From the NCBI GenBank assembly GCA_965652395.1, contig CBFGUW010000019.1, positions 1-64,000 of the forward strand: DNA of 64,000 bases, in the 5' to 3' direction. Origin of the DNA: Saccharospirillum sp965652395. Lineage in GTDB: Bacteria; Pseudomonadota; Gammaproteobacteria; Pseudomonadales; Natronospirillaceae. The stretch's first letter is position 1, and every line of letters begins with the position of its first letter. The position numbers and the translations under genes were made by a program. The notes below the pieces were generated by a model. That model ran no database searches. It was not told the origin of the DNA and saw nothing but the letters and a program-made list of their open reading frames with translations. Below are positions 50,165 through 59,457 of this stretch, piece by piece.

Positions 50165-53100
50165 TCAGGGATTGGTGCTGCCTGGAACGACATTTTTCAA
50201 GCGGTCACCCACCGTCGGGGCCTGTTGCCCACCGCTGTTGTCAAAGACACGATAGAAGCGGATTTCCGGGGCGTCCAGCGAACCGGTGACATGCATGCGG
50301 GCCGAACTCAATCGCTCCAGTTCATTGTTGAAAACACGCTCGGTAACGTAGATGGCCGCAGCCGCTTGCGGCGAGACACCGGCCAACAGTGCCACTAGTG
50401 GGAAAGTGCTCGACAATGGCACGGTCATCACCATGTCGACGTCGAGTGTGTCACGGATCAGATCGGCATCCCCACTGAAACGAAACTTGGTGGCCGGCCC
50501 GTCGATGATCAGTTTCTCGCCCACCCGGGCAAAACCGCGATCAAACAGCAGTTCACCTTCAATGACATCGTAGGTGATGCCGTCGCGAATCAGGTCGGAG
50601 AAATCCAGTGCAAGACGGCGCAATACCCGGGTAAAGTTCAATAACCCGATCAGCTTGACGCCTTCGTACTCATCCAGTTCCAAAATGGCGCCGTTGGTGA
50701 GTTGCAGGCCAATTCGCCCCTGCAGACGTGAGAAATCAAAAAAAGCCGGTGTCCCATTCCAATCCAGGTCCAGCTCGAACCGTCCGTTATCGCTGACCAG
50801 CACCGGTGCATAACCCCAATTACGCAACAGGGTGTTAATGTTGCCGGTATTGACCGTACCGTCGAAACTGGTTCGGTGGCTGTTATCCAGATATTGCCAA
50901 ACAAGGGAGCCGTTCAGATTAGCGCCGGGCATGACCCCAACCAGATTCCTCGCCCGGACTTCGTCCTCCCCCTGAACCACTTCCGCACGCCAATGGCCGA
51001 AATCGCGGTCATTGATCGATAGCTGGGCGATCTGAATATTCATCTCCGGAACATCAAGCGGGTGCGCCTGACGCAAGGGGTCTATTGTGTTCTCCTCCTC
51101 GCGTTCCGAGTCTGCGTTCTCGGCGTTGGTTTTGAGCGAGAGAAAACCGATATCCGCGAATATTGGCTCGTCTGCATGAGGAATCAGGATTCTCCCCTGC
51201 CCTTGAGCGGCTTCGACATTGGCGAGCCAGGCATTGTCGTTTCGTTGAATCAATACTTTCGGTCGGTCCCATTCCAGCCCTAAAAATTGCCAGCGGTCAC
51301 CACTCAAGGTGATTTCCCTCAACCAGTCGGTTTTATCCACGGGTAAGCCTTCCGTGCCCCCGGTATAGTAGTAGCCCACGATCTCCGAAACCCGCTGCTG
51401 CCAGGCACTCACTTCAGCCTCTTCAAGGTGAGCATCGAAAAAGACGCCGGTGTCATCATGAATCACCAATGGCTTGCCCAAGGACACGCTGCCGCGTTGC
51501 AGCCGCTGCTGGTCGTCGAGTTCAAAATAGGAGGTGAGGAGGTTGTTGTAGTTCGCTTTGATGGTCAGCCACTGACGGTCATCGAAAGTCAGGTTCAAAG
51601 CCAGGTCGCCAAGTTCGTCAGCCGCCTTGCCCAGAGGTACCGGGGCGTCCAAGGGCATATTTTCCAATGTGGAACGGATGTCTATGGTCGTGCGCTCCGG
51701 TTGAATTCGAATCTGCGCGCTTCCCGGAACCCGATAAGGCTGGGCAGCCAACCAGGGGTCTTCCAACCATTCGCCCCAAGCGTTGACCGGAGTACGGCCT
51801 TCGACATTAATCTCAAAGGCCGTCATTTCCGCGCCGTTTTCAGAACGGAACCCGACACGAAGCGGTGCACCGAAGAGTTCACCTGTTAATTGCTCGGCAT
51901 ATAAACCCTGTGCCTGGTTGTAACCCAAGGTGCCTGACACAGCCGTCGCTTCCAGGTTGAACTCCGGCATTTTCAGGTTCGCGTTTACCACCTCACCCTG
52001 AAGAGTCACCTCCGGTAAACTGCCATCGAAGGGGACAGTCAATTCAAGCCTCGCCTTCGCCTGCCCATCGGTTGACCATTGCTCAACAATGCCTTTACCG
52101 ATCTCAGCCAAAGGTCCACTCTGAAACAATGCCAGTGCATCGCCGGTGTTGCCGTGGGCTTGCAGTTGAATTTGGGCTTTAGGGTCGGAAAAAGGCAGCG
52201 ACAGCGTGCCACTGTCCAACGTCAGACCGTCCAATTGCCCCTCTTCCGCAAAAACATCGAGCCTGCGGCCGGTCAAGGCGACCCGCCCCCGACCGCCCTC
52301 GACTGCGGGCCAGGTATCGTCAAAACTGACCCGGGCCTCCTCAAATTCACCGCTCAGCCCCAGCGCTGACTGTATTAAATCGCCACTGCGAAACGCACCG
52401 GTATAAATGAAACTCAGGTTGCTCAGATTCCCGGATAACAGATTGTCTTCCATCCAGGTTTTGGCTGTGCCATCGACCTGATAGTCGGGCGTTAAACGGG
52501 TGGCCCAGTCCATCGTCGCTTGTTCCGAATCCAGCGCCAGACGAAAGCCGATCTCGCGGTCATTTCCGCCCTTGGGAGGAGGGATATCCACCTGCCAATG
52601 GTTACGCACTTCCACATGAGGACTACCGGCAGGCTGGGAGGACAAAGGCGCCACAATGCCATTGTTACGCCCTTCCAATTGAGCGCCCTGGCCCGGCCAC
52701 CACCGCACGTCCATGTAGCCGCTGAGACGGTCAAATGAAAAGGCTTGCTCATACAATTCGGGGAGCGACAGACCGGCCTGTTTCACGTCATAACTCAACC
52801 GGGCGACCGGTCCTTCGGCGCGAACCGCTGCGGATACGCCGGTTATTCCCGGAATACCGGCGTAAGCTTTCATGCTGCCTTCTTCCAGTCGGGCGGTGAG
52901 CCTGAGGCTTTGCCAGTCATCGGTATTGAGAGTGACTTTGCCTTGCTCCAGGTGACCCACAGGAAAGGCATTCCGGAAAAATTGACTGCTGTCGTTCAAT
53001 GCCAACCAGGCACTGATCGGCGCCACCGGAAACTGATCCCACTGAGCCTGCCATTGGGAGCCTCGCTTATTGATGCGGGCCTGCAGTGGGCGACCTTGGC

Positions 53101-54052
53101 GAACCTCCTGGGTACCCGCCTTCAATTGGTGCCCAAGGTGATTCAGCCATAAATCGAAGCCATTGGCGGTGCGCTCGGCATACCACTCAGTCTGAACATC
53201 GCTGAGCGTCATGTCGCTTTCAGGACCGGTCAAGCGGGTGCGGCCACTGCGCAACCGAACGGTCATATCCTGCCAGGCGTCCCGTGTCAGGCTGACCCAA
53301 TATTCACCGGACAGATTGAGTTCCGTGACCTGCGGCCAGCGGCTGGCCAGCCAGGGGGCGAAATCCAGACTGCCATGCCGGGCGTATAGGTCGACTTCGT
53401 AACCCGTGGTTTGCATGGTGCTTTCAAGTTGCAGCTCCAAAGGGACTTCCAGATCGTTGTACAGAAGCCGGGCTTTGGCGCGCAGCCAATTATCCTCGCC
53501 CAACCCCGTCATCCGGCCTTCGTCCATGACCACCGTCATGCCCGGCAGACGTTCCGGTTCTATTTGCAAACGAACTTCGTCAAACACCACTTCCCGCTGC
53601 TGACGCAACAGGGTGTTCAAACGTTCCAACGACATCCTGTCGGCGGCATTGGCACCATGAAGCCCGGTCATACGCCAACCGTCGGGCTGTTGTTCCAAGC
53701 GGGCAATGAAGCCCGTCAATTCGAATCGCTTGAACACCGGAGACAGGTTGACCAAAGACTGTAACAGGGAAGGCTCAAGCAACACCCGCCGCACCGCCAG
53801 GGTATCGCCAATACGAACGCGTTCGGCGACCAGAACCGGGTTGAACTGACGCCATTCGCCCGTCAGTTCACCGATGCTGACCTCGGTCCCGAGTTGCTTG
53901 CTGAGCACCGCTTCGACCTGGGCATCGTAACGTTCGATGTAAGGAAAAAACTGTCGGCCCAACGCCAGATAAGCCGCAACCAACAATACCCAGAATGCCG
54001 CCACCTTGAGGAGGACGGTGCCCAGGGTTTTGAATATGGAAGAGGCCGCCAT
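50165..54052 (-). CDS. yhdP: YhdP-type AsmA-like lipid transport protein
   Basis: This giant protein of 1295 residues has one N-terminal membrane anchor (KVAAFWVLLVAAYLALGRQFF) and the rest periplasmic. It belongs to the bridge-like AsmA family; YhdP with TamB and YdbH moves phospholipid between the membranes. The C-terminal AsmA-like domain is clear (LTNGAILELDEYEGVKLIGLLNFTRVLRRLALDF, GDADLIRDTLDVDMVMTVPLSS). ATG at 54052 is chosen; GTG at 54070 is possible. It lies 79 bases from rng, in the mre-maf-rng-yhdP order common to gammaproteobacteria. Confidence 0.92.
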   Translation of the reverse strand: MAASSIFKTLGTVLLKVAAFWVLLVAAYLALGRQFFPYIERYDAQVEAVLSKQLGTEVSIGELTGEWRQFNPVLVAERVRIGDTLAVRRVLLEPSLLQSLVNLSPVFKRFELTGFIARLEQQPDGWRMTGLHGANAADRMSLERLNTLLRQQREVVFDEVRLQIEPERLPGMTVVMDEGRMTGLGEDNWLRAKARLLYNDLEVPLELQLESTMQTTGYEVDLYARHGSLDFAPWLASRWPQVTELNLSGEYWVSLTRDAWQDMTVRLRSGRTRLTGPESDMTLSDVQTEWYAERTANGFDLWLNHLGHQLKAGTQEVRQGRPLQARINKRGSQWQAQWDQFPVAPISAWLALNDSSQFFRNAFPVGHLEQGKVTLNTDDWQSLRLTARLEEGSMKAYAGIPGITGVSAAVRAEGPVARLSYDVKQAGLSLPELYEQAFSFDRLSGYMDVRWWPGQGAQLEGRNNGIVAPLSSQPAGSPHVEVRNHWQVDIPPPKGGNDREIGFRLALDSEQATMDWATRLTPDYQVDGTAKTWMEDNLLSGNLSNLSFIYTGAFRSGDLIQSALGLSGEFEEARVSFDDTWPAVEGGRGRVALTGRRLDVFAEEGQLDGLTLDSGTLSLPFSDPKAQIQLQAHGNTGDALALFQSGPLAEIGKGIVEQWSTDGQAKARLELTVPFDGSLPEVTLQGEVVNANLKMPEFNLEATAVSGTLGYNQAQGLYAEQLTGELFGAPLRVGFRSENGAEMTAFEINVEGRTPVNAWGEWLEDPWLAAQPYRVPGSAQIRIQPERTTIDIRSTLENMPLDAPVPLGKAADELGDLALNLTFDDRQWLTIKANYNNLLTSYFELDDQQRLQRGSVSLGKPLVIHDDTGVFFDAHLEEAEVSAWQQRVSEIVGYYYTGGTEGLPVDKTDWLREITLSGDRWQFLGLEWDRPKVLIQRNDNAWLANVEAAQGQGRILIPHADEPIFADIGFLSLKTNAENADSEREEENTIDPLRQAHPLDVPEMNIQIAQLSINDRDFGHWRAEVVQGEDEVRARNLVGVMPGANLNGSLVWQYLDNSHRTSFDGTVNTGNINTLLRNWGYAPVLVSDNGRFELDLDWNGTPAFFDFSRLQGRIGLQLTNGAILELDEYEGVKLIGLLNFTRVLRRLALDFSDLIRDGITYDVIEGELLFDRGFARVGEKLIIDGPATKFRFSGDADLIRDTLDVDMVMTVPLSSTFPLVALLAGVSPQAAAAIYVTERVFNNELERLSSARMHVTGSLDAPEIRFYRVFDNSGGQQAPTVGDRLKNVVPGSTNP

Positions 54053-54148
54053 GTCAGAGCTCAACTGCACAAAGGTTTAAATAGACAGCCGGACGACACA
54101 ACGCCCGGCTTGGAATGGGGAACAGCCACATCGCCCGTTTAATAGCCT

Positions 54149-55606
54149 TTATTGCAGGATGACATCAAACTGTTCCTGGGTGTACATGGGCTCGACCTGG
54201 AACCGAATCGGCTTGCCGATAAAGTCTTCCAGATCCGCCACGTTGGACGACTCTTCGTCCAGTAACCGGTCCACAACCTCCTGCGAGGCCAACACCAGAT
54301 ATTGATCGGTATTATAGGCACGCTCTTCACGCAGAATTTCGCGAAACACTTCATAACAGACGGTTTGTGGGGTTTTCAGTCGACCTCGGCCATGACATAC
54401 GCTGCATGCCTCGGTCATCATATGTTCCAGGCTTTCCCGCGTTCGCTTGCGGGTCATTTCCACCAGCCCCAATTCGGAAACCCCGGTCACCTTGCTTTTG
54501 GCGTGGTCTTTTTCCAGGTATTTTTCCAGCATCCGAAGCACTTGGCGTTGGTGCTCCGGGTCTTCCATATCGATGAAATCGATAATGATGATGCCACCCA
54601 GATTCCGCAGCCGAAGCTGTCTTACGATAGCGGTCACGGCTTCGAGGTTGGTCTTGAAAATGGTCTCTTCCAGGTTCCGGTGGCCCACGAAAGCACCGGT
54701 GTTCACATCCACCGTGGTCATGGCTTCGGTTTGATCGATGATCAGATAGCCGCCGGATTTCAGGTCCACTTTTCGGCCCAGAGCGCGACTGATTTCGTCC
54801 TCGACCGAGAACAGATCAAAGATAGGACGCTCGCCCGGATAGTATTCGAAAACCGACTCGACCTCGGGCGTATATTTGCGCACGAAGTCGATGACCTTGA
54901 CGAAGGTTTCCTTAGAGTCGATCCGGATTTTTTCGACATCCGCCCGCACCAGATCGCGTGCGACACGCAGGTACAGCGGCAGGTCTTCATAAATAATGGC
55001 AGGGCCGGGGATTTCCTTGATCCGCTCGCCCAATACCCGAAACACCCGTTTCAGATAATTCAGGTCGGACTGGATTTCATTTTCGCCGATGCCTTCGGCC
55101 GCAGTCCGCAGAATGTAACCACCCTTCTCGATTTCCTCGTCCACCTTCACCTTGGCGACCAGGCTGCGCAGCCGGTCCCGCTCCTCTTCGCCGTCAATGC
55201 GTTGCGACACACCGATGTGGTTGGTGTCCGGCATATAAACCAGATAGCGGGAAGGAATCGATAGATGAGTGGTCAGGCGAGCGCCCTTGGTGCCGATCGG
55301 GTCTTTGATCACCTGAACGGTGATGGATTGATCTTCCCGCACTAATGACTGAATAGGTTTATGGGCATCGTTTTCACGGCTTTGGTCTATGTCCGATGCA
55401 TGAATGAAAGCCGCGCGATCAAGACCGATGTCAACAAAGGCCGCCTGCATACCGGGCAGTACCCGAACCACCTTGCCGCGATAAATATTGCCGACAATGC
55501 CTCGGGTCTGGGCGCGTTCGATGTAGATTTCCTGAACAGCGCCGTTTTCCACCACCGCCACCCGGGTTTCCATCGGAGTGACGTTCACTAAAATCTCTGA
55601 ATTCAT
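54149..55606 (-). CDS. rng: Ribonuclease G
   Basis: RNase G matures the 5' end of 16S rRNA and turns over some mRNAs. The 485-residue protein has an N-terminal S1 domain (IVGNIYRGKVVRVLPGMQAAFVDIGLDRAAFIHASDI), the DNase I-like catalytic domain with metal ligands in TTVDVNTGAF and IIIIDFIDMEDPEHQ, and the zinc-link Cys pair in CSVCHGRGRLKTP. There is no long RNase E-type C-terminal scaffold. ATG at 55606 gives the canonical MNSEILVNVTPMETRVA. Confidence 0.96.
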   Translation of the reverse strand: MNSEILVNVTPMETRVAVVENGAVQEIYIERAQTRGIVGNIYRGKVVRVLPGMQAAFVDIGLDRAAFIHASDIDQSRENDAHKPIQSLVREDQSITVQVIKDPIGTKGARLTTHLSIPSRYLVYMPDTNHIGVSQRIDGEEERDRLRSLVAKVKVDEEIEKGGYILRTAAEGIGENEIQSDLNYLKRVFRVLGERIKEIPGPAIIYEDLPLYLRVARDLVRADVEKIRIDSKETFVKVIDFVRKYTPEVESVFEYYPGERPIFDLFSVEDEISRALGRKVDLKSGGYLIIDQTEAMTTVDVNTGAFVGHRNLEETIFKTNLEAVTAIVRQLRLRNLGGIIIIDFIDMEDPEHQRQVLRMLEKYLEKDHAKSKVTGVSELGLVEMTRKRTRESLEHMMTEACSVCHGRGRLKTPQTVCYEVFREILREERAYNTDQYLVLASQEVVDRLLDEESSNVADLEDFIGKPIRFQVEPMYTQEQFDVILQ

Positions 55607-55663
55607 GACGGGTTCCTAGTTTTAATGCGTGCCGGGTGGCGATGTCCTTTTGGGTGTGGCTTG

Positions 55664-55744
55664 ACCCTCTCCCCAGCCCTCTCCCAGCGGGAGAGGGAGC
55701 AAGCTTCAGTCCCCTCTCCCGCTGGGAGAGGGTTAGGGAGAGGG
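55664..55744. repeat. CCCTCTCCC-type palindromic repeat between maf and rng
   Basis: The arm at 55665-55697 and the arm at 55711-55744 each contain CCCTCTCCC and GGGAGAGGG and are largely reverse complements, with a 13-base centre. This type of ccctctccc/gggagaggg palindrome is a widely dispersed intergenic repeat in many proteobacteria. It may be a short non-autonomous element or hairpin. Confidence 0.75.
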
Positions 55745-55748
55745 CGAC

Positions 55749-56351
55749 TCACACCGCCGACAAAGCACCGGACCAAATCGGCACCCCATGTGCCGTCAAC
55801 AACCGGGCGGTTTCACGCAACGGCAGCCCGACAACGGCCGAATAGCTGCCTTCAATTCGTTTGATAAATACAGACGCCAACCCTTGTATAGCATAGCCGC
55901 CCGCTTTGTCCTTGGGTTCTTCAGTTTCCCAATAGGCACGAACCTGTTCGGGCATGAGTTCGGCGAACACCACGCGGGACGTCACCACCTGAACGTCGAC
56001 ACCCTGATGGGTGGCCAGAGCCACCGCTGTCATCACCGAATGCGCACGATCGGACAACTTGTCCATCATGTCGGCGAAATCGTCGAAGTCCCGTGGTTTA
56101 CCCAGAATATCCCGGTCGACGACCACAGCCGTGTCCGACCCTATGACCAGGGCACCACCCTCACCGCGCTGGGCCAGAGTATCCAAACCAGCCCGGGCCT
56201 TATCTTTCGCCACTCTGGCGACATAATCCTCGGCGCCTTCCAGCGTGAAAGGCTGCTCGTCGACTTCGACCGGCAACACTTCGAAATCCACCCCCAATGA
56301 GGCGAGCAACTCTTTGCGACGTGGCGATTGCGAAGCCAGATACACCGTCAT
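55749..56351 (-). CDS. maf: Maf-family nucleoside triphosphate pyrophosphatase (YhdE-like)
   Basis: The 200-residue enzyme hydrolyses dTTP, UTP and modified nucleotides to monophosphates, as a house-cleaning function. Family motifs are LASQSPRRKELLASLGVDF, KARAGLDTLAQRG, VIGSDTAVVVD and KAGGYAIQGLASVFIKRIEGSYSAVVGLPL. ATG at 56351 is chosen over 56369 because GAGGA lies six bases before it. It follows mreD by 21 bases. Confidence 0.94.
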   Translation of the reverse strand: MTVYLASQSPRRKELLASLGVDFEVLPVEVDEQPFTLEGAEDYVARVAKDKARAGLDTLAQRGEGGALVIGSDTAVVVDRDILGKPRDFDDFADMMDKLSDRAHSVMTAVALATHQGVDVQVVTSRVVFAELMPEQVRAYWETEEPKDKAGGYAIQGLASVFIKRIEGSYSAVVGLPLRETARLLTAHGVPIWSGALSAV

Positions 56352-56372
56352 GGGCTGTCCTCTGTTCATGGG

Positions 56373-56861
56373 TTATTGCACTCGAAACCGAATCTGCAGC
56401 GCCCGCATCATGACATAGAGCCAGGGCCACAACAGCGCCGACACCACGGAAGGCACCAGATGCATTTCACCGGTAATCCCGGCCGTGAAGAAATCCTTAC
56501 TCCATTGCACCAGCACTTGGCTGGTGGCGATCACAAGAAAGACTACCATCCCCTGTTGCAGCAGCGGATACATTCTCAAGCGCTGATGCAGTAAGAGTAC
56601 CAAATAGGCCAGAGTACTGTAGGCCAACGCAAAAGTGCCCAAGAAAGTACCCATCAAAACATCGTGCAGCAGGCCCACGCAAAAGCCGACGAAAATACCG
56701 ACACGCTCCGGCAACACCAACACCCAGAAGATCAGGCAGAGGCCCACCCAGTCCGGTCGGGCCAGGGCAACCATCTGCGGTAGAGGCACCATGGCCAATA
56801 GATAGGCAACAAAAAAACTGACGGGGATAACCCAAAGCGAATTGGCCGGACGAGTATTCAT
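56373..56861 (-). CDS. mreD: Rod shape-determining protein MreD
   Basis: The 162-residue inner-membrane protein has about five transmembrane segments and is part of the elongasome with MreC, MreB, RodA and PBP2. It starts MNTRPANSLWVIPVSFFVAYLLAMVPLPQ and contains RPDWVGLCLIFWVLVLPERVGIFVGFCVGLLHDVLMGTFLG, the family core. It overlaps mreC by four bases (ATGA), indicating coupled translation. Confidence 0.94.
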   Translation of the reverse strand: MNTRPANSLWVIPVSFFVAYLLAMVPLPQMVALARPDWVGLCLIFWVLVLPERVGIFVGFCVGLLHDVLMGTFLGTFALAYSTLAYLVLLLHQRLRMYPLLQQGMVVFLVIATSQVLVQWSKDFFTAGITGEMHLVPSVVSALLWPWLYVMMRALQIRFRVQ

Positions 56862-57745
56862 TCGGTGGCCTCCGCTGTGTTCTCAGGCTCGGTCGGAGCC
56901 GTTACGGGTTCTTCGTCGCTCTCATCGCTACGCTGGAAAACCAACAGCAACGAACGGCTGCGCGCCAGCTCGGCCAGGGGCTTGGCCCGGATATGAGCAA
57001 AGGGTTCACCCGGATCATGCTCGATCGCCTGCACTTCAGCCACGGGATAGCCTTCCGGGAACCGACCGGCCAACCCCGAGGTCATCAGCAGATCGCCAAT
57101 TTTCACATCGGCGGTATCGGGCACGAACTCCATCTCCAGAACATTCAGATCGCCGGTGCCCACCAATATGCTGCGCATGCCGTTGCGATTCACCTGGACC
57201 GGAACGGCATGGTTGGCGTCCGCCACGAGCAGCACCCGTGCGGTGAGGGAGTTGACCTGGATAACCTGACCAAACAAACCGGTGGCGTCGAGCACGGCCT
57301 GGCCGACGTAAACGCCATCCTGTGCTCCACGGTTGATGATGACCTGATGCGTAAAGGGGTCCGGGTCGACACTGATCATTTCCGCCGTCACATAGGAGGC
57401 GTCGAAACGTTCAGTGGCACCCAGCAGTCGACGCAGGCGCTGATTCTCGGCCTGCAACACCGCCAGTTGCTGAACCTTCTGCTGCAAGACCAATACCTGA
57501 TTGCGCAGGGATCGGTTGTCTTCCAGCAATTCATCGCGCTCGGCGAAGGTACGGCTCGACCACTGAACCATGTCAGTCGGCATACTGATCAATGCCTGGA
57601 CCGGCGAGACCAGATAGGACAGCGACTGACGGAGATAGTCAACCTGGGTGTAACGGGCATCGAGGGTCATCAGCGCGAAGGATACCATGGCCGCTACCGC
57701 CAAGCGGTAGCCGTGCTGTGGTCCGGCGGAAAACAGCGCTTTGAT
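56858..57745 (-). CDS. mreC: Rod shape-determining protein MreC, with no ordinary start codon at the conserved N-terminus
   Basis: MreC links MreB to the wall enzymes from the periplasm. The membrane segment (YRLAVAAMVSFALMTLDAR), coiled coil (about residues 70-115) and double beta domain (VSPVQALI..., SVDPDPFTHQVIINRGAQDGVYVGQAVLDATGLFGQV) are intact. The family N-terminus IKALFSAGPQHGYRLAVA is in frame but starts with ATC (57745), GGGAG lying eight bases upstream. The only ATG before it (57760) is followed two codons later by TAA. TTG at 57703 would give 281 residues without the basic cytosolic tail. ATC as start, or loss of a start by point mutation, are both possible. Confidence 0.85.
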   Translation of the reverse strand: MKALFSAGPQHGYRLAVAAMVSFALMTLDARYTQVDYLRQSLSYLVSPVQALISMPTDMVQWSSRTFAERDELLEDNRSLRNQVLVLQQKVQQLAVLQAENQRLRRLLGATERFDASYVTAEMISVDPDPFTHQVIINRGAQDGVYVGQAVLDATGLFGQVIQVNSLTARVLLVADANHAVPVQVNRNGMRSILVGTGDLNVLEMEFVPDTADVKIGDLLMTSGLAGRFPEGYPVAEVQAIEHDPGEPFAHIRAKPLAELARSRSLLLVFQRSDESDEEPVTAPTEPENTAEATE

Positions 57746-57763
57746 GACTTAATCTCCCATGGA

Positions 57764-58798
57764 TCATTCGCTGAAGAAGTCGAAGACTCGCTCGTCCATC
57801 ATTTCCAGAGCGCGACCACCGCCACGGGCGACACAGGTCAGCGGATCATCCGCGACCAGCACCGGCAGACCGGTTTCCTCGCTGAGCAGCTTGTCGATGT
57901 CACGCAGCATGGCACCGCCGCCGGTCAGCACGAGGCCGCGCTCGGCGATATCGGAAGCGAGTTCCGGCGGTGTCTGCTCAAGAGCGGATTTAACGGACTG
58001 AACAATGGCGGACAGGCTTTCCTGCAGCGCTTCCAATACTTCATTGCTGTTCAGCGTGAAGCTGCGGGGAATGCCCTCGGCCAGGTTACGACCGCGCACG
58101 TCAATCTCGCGAATCTCCGTGCCCGGGTAGGCACAGCCGATTTCGATCTTGATGCGTTCAGCCGTGGCCTCACCGATCAGGGAGCCGTAATTGCGGCGGA
58201 TATAGGCCACAATGGCCTCGTCGAAACGGTCGCCGCCGACACGGACGGATTCCGCATAGACAACACCGTTCAGGGAGATAACGGCGATCTCGGTGGTGCC
58301 CCCACCGATATCGACCACCATGGAACCGCGGGCTTCCTCGACCGGAAGACCGGCGCCGATAGCCGCAGCCATGGGTTCTTCAATAAGGAACACTTCACGG
58401 GCACCGGCCCCGAACGCCGATTCGCGAATCGCCTTGCGCTCCACCTGGGTGGACTTGCAGGGCACACAGACCAACACACGGGGGCTGGGCGCGAACCAGG
58501 AGTTCTCATGGACCTTGGCAATAAAATGCTGAAGCATTTTTTCTGTGACGTGAAAGTCGGCAATGACACCGTCTTTAAGCGGACGAATCGCTTGAATGCT
58601 GCCGGGCGTACGGCCCAGCATGCGCTTGGCTTCCTCACCGACGGCGGCGACGGTTTTCTGGTTACCCGTCAAACGCACCGCGACCACAGAGGGCTCGTTC
58701 AATACGATATCGCGGTCGCGAACGTAAATCAGCGTATTGGCGGTGCCCAGGTCGATCGAGAGGTCGCTGGAGAATAATCCCCGAATTTTTTTGAACAT
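57764..58798 (-). CDS. mreB: Rod shape-determining actin homologue MreB
   Basis: The 344-residue actin-like ATPase polymerises under the inner membrane and guides lateral wall synthesis. It starts MFKKIRGLFSSDLSIDLGTANTLIYV (amphipathic helix and phosphate-1); phosphate-2 is VVDIGGGTTEIAVISL and the adenosine loop is GLVLTGGGAMLRDID. Start ATG 58798 is the usual one. It is the first gene of the mreBCD-maf-rng-yhdP series and divergent to gatCAB. Confidence 0.97.
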   Translation of the reverse strand: MFKKIRGLFSSDLSIDLGTANTLIYVRDRDIVLNEPSVVAVRLTGNQKTVAAVGEEAKRMLGRTPGSIQAIRPLKDGVIADFHVTEKMLQHFIAKVHENSWFAPSPRVLVCVPCKSTQVERKAIRESAFGAGAREVFLIEEPMAAAIGAGLPVEEARGSMVVDIGGGTTEIAVISLNGVVYAESVRVGGDRFDEAIVAYIRRNYGSLIGEATAERIKIEIGCAYPGTEIREIDVRGRNLAEGIPRSFTLNSNEVLEALQESLSAIVQSVKSALEQTPPELASDIAERGLVLTGGGAMLRDIDKLLSEETGLPVLVADDPLTCVARGGGRALEMMDERVFDFFSE

Positions 58799-59156
58799 GT
58801 TAAAACGTTTCCAGTTCCTGAATAGGTGCAGGGGTATGGGCGTGGGGACTCCATGTAACGGCTCCCTGATGGCAACCCATTAACTTATGCTATCAACCCC
58901 ATTAAACAGCCCCGCAATGTATCAATGGCGGGGATTTTGGGCAAGCTGTAAATATGATAACTTACGCGCCATCAATTATTTAACCGAGTCTTTTACAGAG
59001 CGTTGGCATGAGTAATGGCCAATAATTAGTCATTGGTCATCCTGTCGACCGGTATTAGACAGCAAACCGCCTCACCCTTTTGCCTGTCCAGCTTCGTATT
59101 AACGCTGGCCCACGCCGGAGGCGGCTTTACTATTCACGCGAAGGAGATCCACAACG
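58799..59156. other. Divergent intergenic region, mreB / gatC
   Basis: These 358 bp hold the promoters for the mre cluster and for gatCAB. An AT-rich part (58950-59040) lies in the middle, and GAAGGAGAT before gatC is its ribosome site. I see no gene, repeat or RNA. Confidence 0.45.
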
Positions 59157-59444
59157 ATGAGCCTAAACCGCTCCCAGGTGGAAAACGTGGCCCAACTGGC
59201 CCGTTTGCAGATAACCGAAGACGACATGCCGGACACCGTCGCCAGCCTGTCCAACATTCTGGACCTGGTCGACAAAATGCAGGCCGTGGACACCCAAGGG
59301 GTCGAGCCCTTGTCTAACCCCCTCGACGCCACCGCCCGCCTGCGGCCGGACGCCGTCACCGAAGAAAACCACCGCGACGATTACCAATCCATCGCCCCCA
59401 GCACCCAGGACGGTCTATTCCTCGTCCCCAAAGTGATTGAGTGA
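59157..59444 (+). CDS. gatC: Asp/Glu-tRNA amidotransferase subunit C
   Basis: The 95-residue small subunit stabilises GatA in the GatCAB complex, which converts Glu-tRNA(Gln) or Asp-tRNA(Asn) to the amide forms. Typical sequence: VENVAQLARLQITEDDM, LSNILDLVDKMQAVDTQGVEPLSNP, LRPDAVTEENHRDDYQSIAP. ATG follows GAAGGAGATCCACAACG. It is 13 bases before gatA. Confidence 0.95.
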   Translation: MSLNRSQVENVAQLARLQITEDDMPDTVASLSNILDLVDKMQAVDTQGVEPLSNPLDATARLRPDAVTEENHRDDYQSIAPSTQDGLFLVPKVIE

Positions 59445-59457
59445 GCCAGGACAGCCC

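Noticed and set aside
54302..55264. A 320-codon frame on the plus strand opposite rng
   Set aside because: It is the mirror of the RNase G coding sequence, with His/Phe/Gln-rich translation and no ribosome site.
56993..58777. A 594-codon frame on the plus strand opposite mreC and mreB
   Set aside because: It lies wholly antisense to two clearly recognised genes; its translation shows no domain and its length follows from the GC-rich codon use of mreB.
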